Shown: positions 46,903 to 56,257 of the stretch, piece after piece
Layout: the number at the start of each line of letters is the position of its first letter
Numbering within the stretch: the first letter of the stretch is position 1
Assembly (NCBI RefSeq): GCF_904846615.1
Contig: NZ_CAJHBK010000001.1
Location: forward strand, 372,001-436,000
Source of the DNA: Psychrobacter sp. JCM 18902
GTDB taxonomy: Bacteria > Pseudomonadota > Gammaproteobacteria > Pseudomonadales > Moraxellaceae
Length of the DNA: 64,000 nucleotides
Direction of reading: 5' to 3'
The notes under the pieces: generated by a model
What the model was told of the DNA's origin: nothing
The model's input: only the letters and a program-made list of their open reading frames with translations
Databases searched by the model: none
Made by a program: the position numbers and the translations under genes

Positions 46903-47712
46903 ATGTGGCAACGAATTAAGACGGCAGTTGTTCTCGTTATTATCGTTGGTATTGCAATGTTTGCGAGCCAAACCCCTATTTTATTTGCACCGCTATTAGC
47001 GATTGGCGTCATTATTGCCGCTCACGAATGGACTAAGCTGATGCCTAAGTGGCGTCATCCTGCGCTGTTTGTGCTATTGGTTTTGGTGTTGACCCTAGTA
47101 TCACTCATGTTTAAAGTGACATGGCTGTTTTGGTGGGTGGCTTCACTGGCTATATGGCTAATGGCGCTGTCTTGGGTGCGAGTGTTCCCGACTCATACCA
47201 ATTGGTATGGCAAGAAACTGGCATTGATGGGTGCGGTGATATTGACCGCATCGATTACGGCGATGTTTTATTTGTGGCAACTGTCAGCATGGTGGTTGTT
47301 CTATGTGTTCCTCTTGGTCTGGTGCGCAGATAGTGGCGCTTATTTTGTGGGGCGTAAGCTTGGTCGCCGCAAAATGGCGCCAAATGTCTCACCCAATAAA
47401 AGTATGGAAGGGCTGGCTGGTGGTTTGGTCACTGGTCTGCTCGTGGTCATTGCCATCAGTGTATTTAAGTTGCAATTGACGGGTGTGCCGTTAGTCGCAT
47501 TTGTAGCATTATCAGCCTTGACCATTTTAGCCTCGGTACTTGGCGATTTATTTGAGTCGATGCTTAAGCGCCGCGCTGATGTCAAAGATTCAGGAACGAT
47601 TTTACCGGGGCATGGCGGCGTGCTTGACCGTATCGACTCACTGCTATCTGCCACACCGATATTTGCGCTTGGTTTTTGGGCGATACAGCAGTTAGGTTTG
47701 ATAGTGGTTTAG
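46903..47712 (+). CDS. cdsA: Phosphatidate cytidylyltransferase
   Basis: Makes CDP-diacylglycerol, precursor of all membrane phospholipids. The 269-residue protein has about seven membrane segments and the C-terminal family signature DVKDSGTILPGHGGVLDRIDS, preceded by SPNKSMEGLAGG. AAGGCTC precedes the ATG. Lies between uppS and dxr, the usual order. Confidence 0.95.
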   Translation: MWQRIKTAVVLVIIVGIAMFASQTPILFAPLLAIGVIIAAHEWTKLMPKWRHPALFVLLVLVLTLVSLMFKVTWLFWWVASLAIWLMALSWVRVFPTHTNWYGKKLALMGAVILTASITAMFYLWQLSAWWLFYVFLLVWCADSGAYFVGRKLGRRKMAPNVSPNKSMEGLAGGLVTGLLVVIAISVFKLQLTGVPLVAFVALSALTILASVLGDLFESMLKRRADVKDSGTILPGHGGVLDRIDSLLSATPIFALGFWAIQQLGLIVV

Positions 47713-47865
47713 GACTGAAAAAAGAATTCATAGACGATGATACGCCCTAATTATAGTAGTTAAGATGAGTGACTAATCAATATACTGGATATCGTTCATC
47801 TCTTATTTATCAGGCGTTTTATCGATTTCTTATTTAATTTTTTAGAGTATCATTTACAGGCACTG

Positions 47866-49074
47866 ATGGTTATGACGCAACGCATCGCCGTACTAGGCGC
47901 GACAGGTTCGATTGGCGATAGCACGTTAGCAATATTAGCGGCGCAACCACAGCTTTACACGGTCTACGCTCTGTCAGGCTATCACCGTTTAGACAAACTG
48001 TTTGCACTTTGCCAGCAGTTTTTGCCAAAGCGCGTTAGCGTACCGACCGCCGCAGTCGATGATTTTGCCCAGCGACTCCGTGCGGCAGGTCTTGACATCG
48101 ATGTGGTAGGCGGCGAAGCAGGGCTGGTCGACATTGCCACTGATTCGCAGACGGATACCGTTGTCGCTGCGATCGTAGGCGCAGCTGGTCTGCCTTCTAC
48201 TTTAGCCGCTGCTCGTGCAGGTAAGCGTATTTTACTAGCCAATAAAGAAGCGCTGGTGATGGCAGGGCAAGTGATGATTACTGCCGTCAAAACGCACAAT
48301 GCTACTTTGTTACCGCTTGACTCTGAGCATAACGCTATTTTTCAGTGTTTACCACTGGCTATTCAGCAGGACAATACCCAAATTCATCAGCCAAACCACG
48401 GTGTGCGTAAGCTATGGTTAACGGCCTCTGGTGGGCCATTTTTGCAAAAATCGTTTGCGCAGATGCAGCAAGCGAGCGTCGCTGAAGCGGTCAAACATCC
48501 AAATTGGTCAATGGGTCAAAAGATATCTGTCGACTCAGCTACGATGATGAATAAGGGTTTAGAGTTAATCGAAGCCTGCCATCTGTTTGATTTGCCTGAA
48601 AATAAGATAAATGTGGTGATTCATCCACAAAGTATCATTCACTCAATGGTAGAATATAGCGATGGTAGCTTTTTGGCGCAGCTCGGCAGTCCCGATATGA
48701 AAACGCCCATTGCCCATGCACTCAGTTACCCTGATCGTATTAATAGTGGCTCGCAGCCGTTAGACTTATTTGCGCTCAGCGGCTTAGAGTTTATTGAGCC
48801 TGACTTGCAAAAATTTGCGTGTTTACGTTTGGCACGCCAAGCCATGCAAGCGGGCACACAAGCGACGATTGTCTTAAATGCAGCGAATGAAATTGCCGTG
48901 GCGGCGTTTTTGGCTGGAAAAATTCGCCTGACCGACATTGCTGATATCAACGAGCAGGCTTTGAATGACATACAGCTGCCACCGTTAAATGAAACGGCTG
49001 ACATAGAAGATATACTAGCAATTGATAAAATAGCACGTCACCTGACGGACAAACTTGTGGCAAAGTTGGTGTAA
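47866..49074 (+). CDS. dxr: 1-deoxy-D-xylulose 5-phosphate reductoisomerase
   Basis: Second step of the methylerythritol phosphate pathway to isoprenoids. NADPH binds at IAVLGATGSIGDSTLAIL; the catalytic region LLPLDSEHNAIFQ holds the metal-binding Asp and Glu, and LTASGGPF, KHPNWSMGQKISVDSATMMNKGLELIEA and VVIHPQSIIHSMVEY follow. 402 residues is normal. The start may be ATG 47866 or ATG 47872. Confidence 0.96.
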   Translation: MVMTQRIAVLGATGSIGDSTLAILAAQPQLYTVYALSGYHRLDKLFALCQQFLPKRVSVPTAAVDDFAQRLRAAGLDIDVVGGEAGLVDIATDSQTDTVVAAIVGAAGLPSTLAAARAGKRILLANKEALVMAGQVMITAVKTHNATLLPLDSEHNAIFQCLPLAIQQDNTQIHQPNHGVRKLWLTASGGPFLQKSFAQMQQASVAEAVKHPNWSMGQKISVDSATMMNKGLELIEACHLFDLPENKINVVIHPQSIIHSMVEYSDGSFLAQLGSPDMKTPIAHALSYPDRINSGSQPLDLFALSGLEFIEPDLQKFACLRLARQAMQAGTQATIVLNAANEIAVAAFLAGKIRLTDIADINEQALNDIQLPPLNETADIEDILAIDKIARHLTDKLVAKLV

Positions 49075-49159
49075 GTGTACCAACAACTGCGTCGTTAAAA
49101 AATGATGTTAATAAAAGATGCAAAGAAAGAATGCTGAGAAACCATACTGAGAAAAGATC

Positions 49160-50536
49160 ATGACGTTTTTATTAACGCTCCTTGCGGCAATATTTGTCTT
49201 AGGTCCGCTTATTGCCTTACATGAATGGGGACACTATATCGTCGCCCGTCTTTGCGGCGTTAAAGTCTTGACCTATTCTATCGGGTTTGGTCCCAAACTC
49301 TTTGGCTGGACGAGCAAAAAAAGCGGTATTGATTATCGTATTTCTGCTTTGCCACTTGGTGGTTATGTCAAAATGCTCGATGAGCGCGAAGGTGAGGTAG
49401 CAAAAGCTGAGCAACATTTGGCGTTTAATCGTCAGCATCCGCTAAAAAAGATTGCGATTGTTGCAGCTGGTCCTATCATGAACTTTATCATTGCTATTGC
49501 GCTGTTTTGGGTGTTATTTATGACACCATCAGAGCAGTTGGCGACGAAGATTGGGCAGGTATTACCTGATACGCCTGCCGCAATGGCACAGTTACCAGTT
49601 GGCGACAAAATCGTTGCAATTGATGGCCATGAGGTACAGACGTGGGAAGGCATCAACTATCGCCTTGCTGGACGGATGGGCGAGACGGACAATGTCAGTA
49701 TTACTCTGCAATCAGAGACACAAGCTGATAATGTGATCAAAACTTATCAAGCGCCCGTAACTCAGTTTATGCAAGGCAGCGCGCAAGGTAAAGATGCGTT
49801 GACCAGCTTTGGCATGCTGCCATGGCAACCAGATATTGCACCGATAGTAGGTGATTTGACCGCTGATGGTGCCGCCAGTCGCCAAGGACTAAAAGTAGGC
49901 GATCGTATTATTGCTATCAATGATCAACCAATTAAAGATTGGCTCAGTGCTACTCGTATCATCCGCGACAGTCCTGAAACTTTGCTTAACTTCACAGTAT
50001 TGCGTGATGGTAAAACCGTACAGCTTCAGATTATGCCGCAAGGCAAAAAAGACAATTTGGGTAACGATTATGGGCAAATTGGTGCTATGGTGGCACAGTC
50101 CGAAATTGTTATTCCTGACGCTTACAAGACCACTGTAGTCTATGGCCCTGGTGAGTCATTGGTGAAATCATTTGAGAAAACTGAACAGCTTGCAGTGATG
50201 ACCGTCAGCTCAATGGGGAAAATGCTATCAGGCATGATTGGTTTGGATAATTTGTCAGGTCCGATTACCATCGCTAAAGTGGCCAAACAGAGTTTTGATA
50301 TCAGTTGGCAGATGGTGTTATCGACGGCGGCTTTGATTAGTTTGAGTCTTGCTGTACTCAATCTTTTACCCATTCCTGTGTTGGATGGCGGTCATATTGT
50401 GTATTATCTTATTGAATTGATTCGCGGTAAGCCACTCTCGGAAGGGGTGCAAATGATTGGACTAAATATCGGTTTACTCTTGCTGGCAGGTTTCATGGTG
50501 TTAGCAATTGGTAATGATATCAGTCGGCTGTTTTGA
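49160..50536 (+). CDS. rseP: Site-2 protease RseP
   Basis: Inner-membrane zinc protease that cuts the anti-sigma factor in the envelope stress response and clears signal peptides. HEWGH near residue 22 is the zinc motif, the third ligand is in LPIPVLDGGHIVYYL near the C-terminus, and two PDZ-type domains lie in the periplasmic middle (about 120-300). 458 residues compares with 450 in E. coli. Located between dxr and bamA as usual. Confidence 0.95.
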   Translation: MTFLLTLLAAIFVLGPLIALHEWGHYIVARLCGVKVLTYSIGFGPKLFGWTSKKSGIDYRISALPLGGYVKMLDEREGEVAKAEQHLAFNRQHPLKKIAIVAAGPIMNFIIAIALFWVLFMTPSEQLATKIGQVLPDTPAAMAQLPVGDKIVAIDGHEVQTWEGINYRLAGRMGETDNVSITLQSETQADNVIKTYQAPVTQFMQGSAQGKDALTSFGMLPWQPDIAPIVGDLTADGAASRQGLKVGDRIIAINDQPIKDWLSATRIIRDSPETLLNFTVLRDGKTVQLQIMPQGKKDNLGNDYGQIGAMVAQSEIVIPDAYKTTVVYGPGESLVKSFEKTEQLAVMTVSSMGKMLSGMIGLDNLSGPITIAKVAKQSFDISWQMVLSTAALISLSLAVLNLLPIPVLDGGHIVYYLIELIRGKPLSEGVQMIGLNIGLLLLAGFMVLAIGNDISRLF

Positions 50537-50798
50537 CCAGTGAATCGCTAATATGATCGATAAGGCACGAGATACTAATGGTTTTACGCCTATTATGGGA
50601 TGATTATGACCATGATAGGTAGCATGCTTTGTATCATGGCCTCTGTACTAATCGTAATTTTTAGTTTATTTTGTGATGCATTTTATATAAAGTGTTCTGA
50701 GTCTGCTGCGTATGCGCTTAAATTTCATGCGAGATGCGCTAGACAATATGGGCTTTTTAACTTAACTTAAGCAAGTTTTTTATTGACGGATAGTGTTT

Positions 50799-53222
50799 AT
50801 GCGTACGCCTTTATTTATGAGCGCGGCAGGGTTGCCGTTAGTTGTAGCGATGATGAGTATGCCAGTACAGGCTGCAGAATTTGTAGTCACTGACATCGGT
50901 TTCAATGGTTTGCAACGTTTAACCCCCGATAGCCTCTATCCGGTTCTACCTATTTCGGTAGGGGATACGGTAAATGACAGTAGTTTAGCAGCCAGTATTA
51001 AGGCGCTTTATGCGACCGAAAATTTTGCTGATATTCAAAGCCGTATCGAAGGTGGACAGCTACGGTTTGATGTCGTTGAGCGCCCAACGATTGCTGAAGT
51101 CAATTTTGAGGGCAATAAGCTCATTCCAAAAGAAGGGTTAGAGCAAGGGTTGGACAATGCTGGTCTGTCTGCCGGTAATGTGCTGAAACAAGCCACACTA
51201 CAAGGCGTCGCCAACGAGCTACAGCAGCAATATATCAGCCAAGGCTATTACAACAGCAATATCGAGGTTGATCAAACGTTACTTGATGGCAATCGCGTCA
51301 AGCTCGACGTGCGTTTTGTCGAAGGCAAACCTGCCAAAGTGGTTGATATCAATATCATTGGCAATAAACATTTTAGTGATGAAGAAATCAAAGACGTTTT
51401 TGCGGTAAAAGAGTCCTCGTGGACACGTCTGCTGTCAAAGTCTGATCGTTATGCCAAAGAAAAACTGGCTGCCAGTTTAGAGAATTTAAAAGCGCTTTAC
51501 CAAAACGATGGTTATGTGCGTTTTGCAGTAGATAATGCGGTGCTCAACATCAGTGAAGATAAGAGCAGCGTGTTTATCGAAGTGAGTCTAAGCGAAGGCG
51601 AGCAATATCAGTTTGGTGAAGTGAATTTCTTAGGTAAGCCGACTTTTGAGAATAATGAACTAACAGAGTTGGTGACTTTTGCACCCAATGAAAAATACTC
51701 GCAAGCCAAGCTCGATGAAACCACCGCGGCACTTAAGAGTCGTTACGGTAATGAGGGCTATTATTTGGCGCAGGTGAGACCAGTACCACGTATCAATGAC
51801 GAGACCAAAGTAGTAGATATCGATTATTTCATCGACCCTGCACGTCCTATTTACGTTCGTCGTATTAATTTTACTGGTAACATCAAAACTCAAGACGAAG
51901 TACTGCGCCGAGAAATGCGTCAATTAGAAGGCGCATTGGCAACGAGTGACAAAATCCAGTTGTCACGGACACGTCTGATGCGTACAGGCTTCTTTAAAGC
52001 TGTCAACGTTGATGTGAAACCAGTACCGAACCAACCAGACCAAGTAGATATCAATTATACGGTTGAAGAGCAGCCTTCTGGTAGCTCAACGATTGCCGCG
52101 GGTTACTCACAAAGCGGCGGTGTGACTTTCCAGTTAGATCTAACACAAAACAACTTTATGGGTACAGGTAACCGTGTGAAAGCGGCACTATCACGCTCAG
52201 AAACCCGTGATTCTTATAGTTTGGGTTATACCGATCCGTACTTTACCGAAAACGGCGTCTCACAAGGTCTTAGTGCCTATTATCGTGAAACGAAATACGA
52301 TGATAGAAACGTCAGTAACTATGTCACCGATTCTTATGGTGCTACGCTGAACTACAGTTATCCTGTTGACGAAACCAAACGTGTTAGTGCCGGTTTGAAT
52401 GTTGATAACACTTCAGTACGTGGTGGTCGCTTCTTAGGTGTATCAAACGTTCAGCAAATTATTGATGATGGCGGTACGTTTGAGAACTTTGTCAATGACG
52501 AAAATGAGGCTTCTGGACGCACAGGCTTTAAAAATGATTACAATACTTATAACCTACTATTCGGCTGGGACTATAGCACCTTAGATCGTCCAGTGTTCCC
52601 GACCAAAGGTATGAGCCATACGGTCGATGCCACTATTGGCTTGGGTGATACCAACTATCAAAAACTTGTTTATAGCGGCAACATCTATTATCCCTTCTAC
52701 AAAGACTGGGTAGCACGTGGTTATACTAAGCTTGGCTATGGTAATGATTTGCCGTTTTATGAAAACTTTTATGCTGGGGGCTATGGCTCTGTACGTGGTT
52801 ATGAGGCCTCAACCCTTGGGCCAAAATCACAAACGTATTATGATGCCATAAATGATGATGTGCGTTACAAAGACGAAGACATCGGTGGTAATGCGTTAGT
52901 CAGCTTCGGTAGTGAGCTAATTTTGCCAATGCCGTTTAAGGGCGATTGGGCAGATCAAGTGCGTCCAGTATTGTTTGCTGAAGGTGGTCAAGTATTTGAT
53001 ACGACTGATAAGGAAGATCGCACTTTTATCAATCCTAATGACGGTACTGATACGGGCGTACCACTGTTGACGCAAGACAATAGCATGCGCTTTAGTGCGG
53101 GTGCAGGTATAACCTGGTATACGCCAATTGGTCCAATTTCATTGAGTTATGCTGTACCTATTGGTGATAAAGAAGGCGATGAAACTGAAAAAGTTCAGTT
53201 CCAGATTGGTAATACGTTTTAA
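50799..53222 (+). CDS. bamA: Outer membrane protein assembly factor BamA
   Basis: Central subunit of the BAM complex that inserts beta-barrel proteins into the outer membrane. A signal peptide ends near VQAAEF, five POTRA domains follow (about 25-420) and a 16-strand barrel fills the rest, with VRGY as the conserved barrel-lumen motif in YGSVRGYEAST. The last residues QFQIGNTF end in an aromatic, as BAM substrates do. ATG 50799 is preferred over GTG 50793. The next gene is lpxD, without the usual skp between. Confidence 0.96.
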   Translation: MRTPLFMSAAGLPLVVAMMSMPVQAAEFVVTDIGFNGLQRLTPDSLYPVLPISVGDTVNDSSLAASIKALYATENFADIQSRIEGGQLRFDVVERPTIAEVNFEGNKLIPKEGLEQGLDNAGLSAGNVLKQATLQGVANELQQQYISQGYYNSNIEVDQTLLDGNRVKLDVRFVEGKPAKVVDINIIGNKHFSDEEIKDVFAVKESSWTRLLSKSDRYAKEKLAASLENLKALYQNDGYVRFAVDNAVLNISEDKSSVFIEVSLSEGEQYQFGEVNFLGKPTFENNELTELVTFAPNEKYSQAKLDETTAALKSRYGNEGYYLAQVRPVPRINDETKVVDIDYFIDPARPIYVRRINFTGNIKTQDEVLRREMRQLEGALATSDKIQLSRTRLMRTGFFKAVNVDVKPVPNQPDQVDINYTVEEQPSGSSTIAAGYSQSGGVTFQLDLTQNNFMGTGNRVKAALSRSETRDSYSLGYTDPYFTENGVSQGLSAYYRETKYDDRNVSNYVTDSYGATLNYSYPVDETKRVSAGLNVDNTSVRGGRFLGVSNVQQIIDDGGTFENFVNDENEASGRTGFKNDYNTYNLLFGWDYSTLDRPVFPTKGMSHTVDATIGLGDTNYQKLVYSGNIYYPFYKDWVARGYTKLGYGNDLPFYENFYAGGYGSVRGYEASTLGPKSQTYYDAINDDVRYKDEDIGGNALVSFGSELILPMPFKGDWADQVRPVLFAEGGQVFDTTDKEDRTFINPNDGTDTGVPLLTQDNSMRFSAGAGITWYTPIGPISLSYAVPIGDKEGDETEKVQFQIGNTF

Positions 53223-53368
53223 CGTAGCATGATTGTTTGCATTCATGTCGTTAACCATAGCAGTTACTTACATGAACGCAGCATCTGTTAGATATTAGTA
53301 GATCGCCAAGGTGATTGTTCAGCTTGGCGATTGTCTTATTCATAACAATATTTATATTAATAGTCACT

Positions 53369-54385
53369 ATGATAACGATTGAGCAACTTATCACTCGGAT
53401 TGAGCAGCGTCAGCCTATTACCAATAAGGCTGAAATTAACGCTGAACAGTTACGTCAAAAATTCAGCAGTATTGGTAGCTTGACCACGGCTGATCATAAT
53501 CAGCTAAGTTTTTTGGCTGATCCCCATTATATTTCTAGTCTGGCAATAAGTAACGCAGGGGCTGTATTGGTCACTGCAGAATATCGCGACCAAGTGCCCG
53601 CCACAGCGATAGCGTTAGTCGTCGCAAGCCCATACTTAGCTTATGCTGGTGCCAGCCAGTTGTTTGCTCGTGAGTCACTGTCTGGTGGCATTCATCCTAG
53701 TGCTGTGATTGCTGATAGTGCAGTCATCGGTGAGCAGGTGAATATCGGACCTTTTTGTGTGATCGCTGATTATGTACAAATTGGTGCGCGTAGCTCACTT
53801 GCTGCACATGTAGTGATCGACGCAAATACGACTATTGGTACTGATGGCGTTATCAAATCACAAGTGGTGATCGGGCATGATTGTGTCATTGGTGATCATG
53901 TAAGGTTACACGCGGGTGTCAGTGTGGGTGCAGAAGGCTTTGGTTTTGCACCAACCAAAGATCCTAGTACCACTGGCTGGGAGCGTATCGCTCAGTTAGG
54001 ACGGGTCGTAATTGGCAACCATGTGCGAATTGGTAGTCAAACTTGCATTGACCGAGGTGCCATTGATGATACGATCATTGGCAATCACGTTATTATTGAT
54101 AATTTGGTACAAATTGCTCATAACGTGCGTATCGGTGATGGCACGGCCATCGCTGCCCAAACGGGTATCGCAGGCAGTACCAGTATAGGCAAGCGCTGTA
54201 TTATTGGCGGTGCGGTCGGTATCACAGGTCATATTGAGATTACCGATGATGTCACTTTATCTGGGATGACCATGGTAACCAAATCTATCAAAAACGCCGG
54301 TTCATACTCATCTGGAACGGCTGCGATGCCGACAGCTAACTGGCGACGGGCAGCTGTACGCTTTCGCCAGCTTGGGCGTGATTAG
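53369..54385 (+). CDS. lpxD: UDP-3-O-acylglucosamine N-acyltransferase
   Basis: Third step of lipid A synthesis: adds the second hydroxyacyl chain. The N-terminal uridine-binding domain (about 1-100) precedes a left-handed beta-helix of hexapeptide repeats (HPSAVIADSAVIGEQVNIGP onward), with the catalytic His in NLVQIAHNVRIG. I chose ATG 53369 (MITIEQLITRIE); an upstream frame from 53315 would add 18 hydrophobic residues. 338 residues is the usual length. Neither start has a strong ribosome site. Confidence 0.94.
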   Translation: MITIEQLITRIEQRQPITNKAEINAEQLRQKFSSIGSLTTADHNQLSFLADPHYISSLAISNAGAVLVTAEYRDQVPATAIALVVASPYLAYAGASQLFARESLSGGIHPSAVIADSAVIGEQVNIGPFCVIADYVQIGARSSLAAHVVIDANTTIGTDGVIKSQVVIGHDCVIGDHVRLHAGVSVGAEGFGFAPTKDPSTTGWERIAQLGRVVIGNHVRIGSQTCIDRGAIDDTIIGNHVIIDNLVQIAHNVRIGDGTAIAAQTGIAGSTSIGKRCIIGGAVGITGHIEITDDVTLSGMTMVTKSIKNAGSYSSGTAAMPTANWRRAAVRFRQLGRD

Positions 54386-54455
54386 CGCAAATATCAATCC
54401 ATATACAAACACAGTAAAATCATAGCGATTTAAAACATAGCAAGGAAGCACCATT

Positions 54456-54965
54456 ATGAGCAGCACCGATATCGATATTTTGAATGATAAAGAAATGAAA
54501 AGCTTAGCTGAGCAAGGTCTTACGCTGCCATTAACCTATCATACGTTAAAGCATTATTTGCCACACCGTTATCCTTTTCTTTTAGTAGATAAGATTATTG
54601 ATTGTACGCCTGGTGAGTGCATTACAGGTATTAAGAATGTGACTATCAATGAAGAATTTTTCAATGGTCATTTTCCTGATGAGCCGATTATGCCAGGGGT
54701 ACTCATGGTTGAGTGCATGGCTCAGGTCTCAGGTGTGCTCGGATTTATCAGTGCCGGTCTGACCGCAGAAGATGGTTATTTATATCTATTTGCAGGTGTT
54801 GATAAAGTCCGTTTTAAGCGTCGAGTGATTCCTGGTGATCAGCTGACTATCCGTGCTAAAACAGTGATGCAGAAGCGCGGTATTTATAAGTTTGACTGCA
54901 CTGTACATGTTGACGATGAGTTAGCCGCCAGTGCGCAAATAATGATTGCTCGCCAAGAACAATAA
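54456..54965 (+). CDS. fabZ: 3-hydroxyacyl-ACP dehydratase FabZ
   Basis: Dehydrates 3-hydroxyacyl-ACP in fatty acid elongation. The hot-dog fold signature HRYPFLLVDKI and the active-site segment FNGHFPDEPIMPGVLMVECMAQ, with catalytic His and Glu, are present. 169 residues, with about 18 extra at the N-terminus. AAGGAAG precedes the ATG. It lies between lpxD and lpxA. Confidence 0.96.
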   Translation: MSSTDIDILNDKEMKSLAEQGLTLPLTYHTLKHYLPHRYPFLLVDKIIDCTPGECITGIKNVTINEEFFNGHFPDEPIMPGVLMVECMAQVSGVLGFISAGLTAEDGYLYLFAGVDKVRFKRRVIPGDQLTIRAKTVMQKRGIYKFDCTVHVDDELAASAQIMIARQEQ

Positions 54966-54996
54966 CGTTTACCAATAGCCATTGTGGCTCGTAGCT

Positions 54997-55035
54997 GACC
55001 TAATTCTTTAAACAAAGCGTCTAAAGAATTAGGTC
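54997..55035 (+). terminator. Strong hairpin between fabZ and lpxA
   Basis: GACCTAATTCTTTA and TAAAGAATTAGGTC, a perfect 14-bp stem with an 11-base loop, about 30 bases after fabZ. No T tract follows, so it may serve for mRNA processing or partial termination rather than full termination. Confidence 0.55.
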
Positions 55036-55167
55036 AAAGCGGGTCATAAGCATTATAATTGACACTCGCATTTAACAGCAGAGCCATGCTTAGGTTTTTT
55101 CATAAAACTGAATTGGCTGTATTTGTTTTACCATTTACTCGCATCAGATCATACAAAGGCCCACATT

Positions 55168-55947
55168 ATGAGTCAGATCCATCCAACAGCACTCATCTCA
55201 CCGTCCGCCCAAATTGATGAGACTGCTATCATTGGTCCGTATTGTATCGTCGGTGATGAGGTCACTATTGGCGCTCACACGGTTCTGCATCGCCATGTAG
55301 TTGTTACCAAATTGACTCGTATTGGTCAACACAATGAGTTTTATCAATTTGCGAGCATTGGCGAAGATCCTCAGGATTTGAAGTATGCTGGTGAGCGTAC
55401 TTGGCTTGAGATTGGCGATCATAATACCATTCGAGAAGCCTGTAGTTTACACCGCGGTACCGCACAAGATAGTGAGCTCACTAAAATAGGCAGCCATAAT
55501 CTACTGATGGTGAACACTCACGTGGCTCATGATTGTGTGATTGGCGATCATAATGTATTGGCCAACAATGTTGGCGTTGCAGGGCATGTGACTGTTGGTA
55601 ATCACACGATTATTGGCGGTAATTCAGGTATTCATCAGTTTTGTACGGTCGATGACTATAGCTTGATTGGAGGCGCAAGTCTGATTCTAAAAGATGTAGC
55701 CGCCTTTACCATGGTATCTGGTAATCCAGCAACGACTCATGGTCTCAATGTGGAAGGCATGCGTCGTAAAGGATGGTCAAAAGAGACAATTGAGGTATTG
55801 CGTCAAGCTTATCGTATGATTTTTAGATCTGGTCTGACGACCGTGCAAGCGCTTGAAGTTTTGAATAATGAGCTGCTACCAAAAGAGCCAAAAATCCAGT
55901 TGCTCATCGATTCACTACAAAAAAGCCGTCGTGGTGTGGTGCGCTAG
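55168..55947 (+). CDS. lpxA: UDP-N-acetylglucosamine acyltransferase
   Basis: First step of lipid A synthesis. The left-handed beta-helix begins at MSQIHPTALISPSAQIDE, the catalytic His lies in LLMVNTHVAHDCVIGDHN, and the C-terminal helical part (GLNVEGMRRKGWSKETIEVLR) is typical. ATG 55168 is chosen by family length (259 residues here, 262 in E. coli). It ends its transcript with a terminator; lpxB does not follow as in E. coli. Confidence 0.95.
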   Translation: MSQIHPTALISPSAQIDETAIIGPYCIVGDEVTIGAHTVLHRHVVVTKLTRIGQHNEFYQFASIGEDPQDLKYAGERTWLEIGDHNTIREACSLHRGTAQDSELTKIGSHNLLMVNTHVAHDCVIGDHNVLANNVGVAGHVTVGNHTIIGGNSGIHQFCTVDDYSLIGGASLILKDVAAFTMVSGNPATTHGLNVEGMRRKGWSKETIEVLRQAYRMIFRSGLTTVQALEVLNNELLPKEPKIQLLIDSLQKSRRGVVR

Positions 55948-56035
55948 AACGGCGATTGGCTTTTGCTGAAAATTATATATAGTATGCATTCATTAATCAG
56001 CCAAACTCTTGTCAGTTATAGATAAAATTGCCAGA

Positions 56036-56063
56036 AGCCATAACCAATTGTTATGGCTTTTTA
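56036..56063 (+). terminator. Terminator after lpxA
   Basis: AGCCATAAC and GTTATGGCT with a five-base loop, then TTTTATG, about 90 bases after the lpxA stop. The rest of the lpxA-symporter gap (55948-56257) shows no gene. Confidence 0.75.
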
Positions 56064-56257
56064 TGTTTATGAGCGCTTGACTTTTTTGGTGGCTTAGCAG
56101 AAACTGAGCCTTTACGATATTGTAAACAATTCTTTCTTAATGTTGCTGGATGCCTCACATTGAGGTGTTTATTGAATAGCTTGATATTTTTCATGGCTAT
56201 TTATGATAATCAAGGAAGATTATCAGTGATGTTAATTGAAGCACGAGGACGGAAAAA

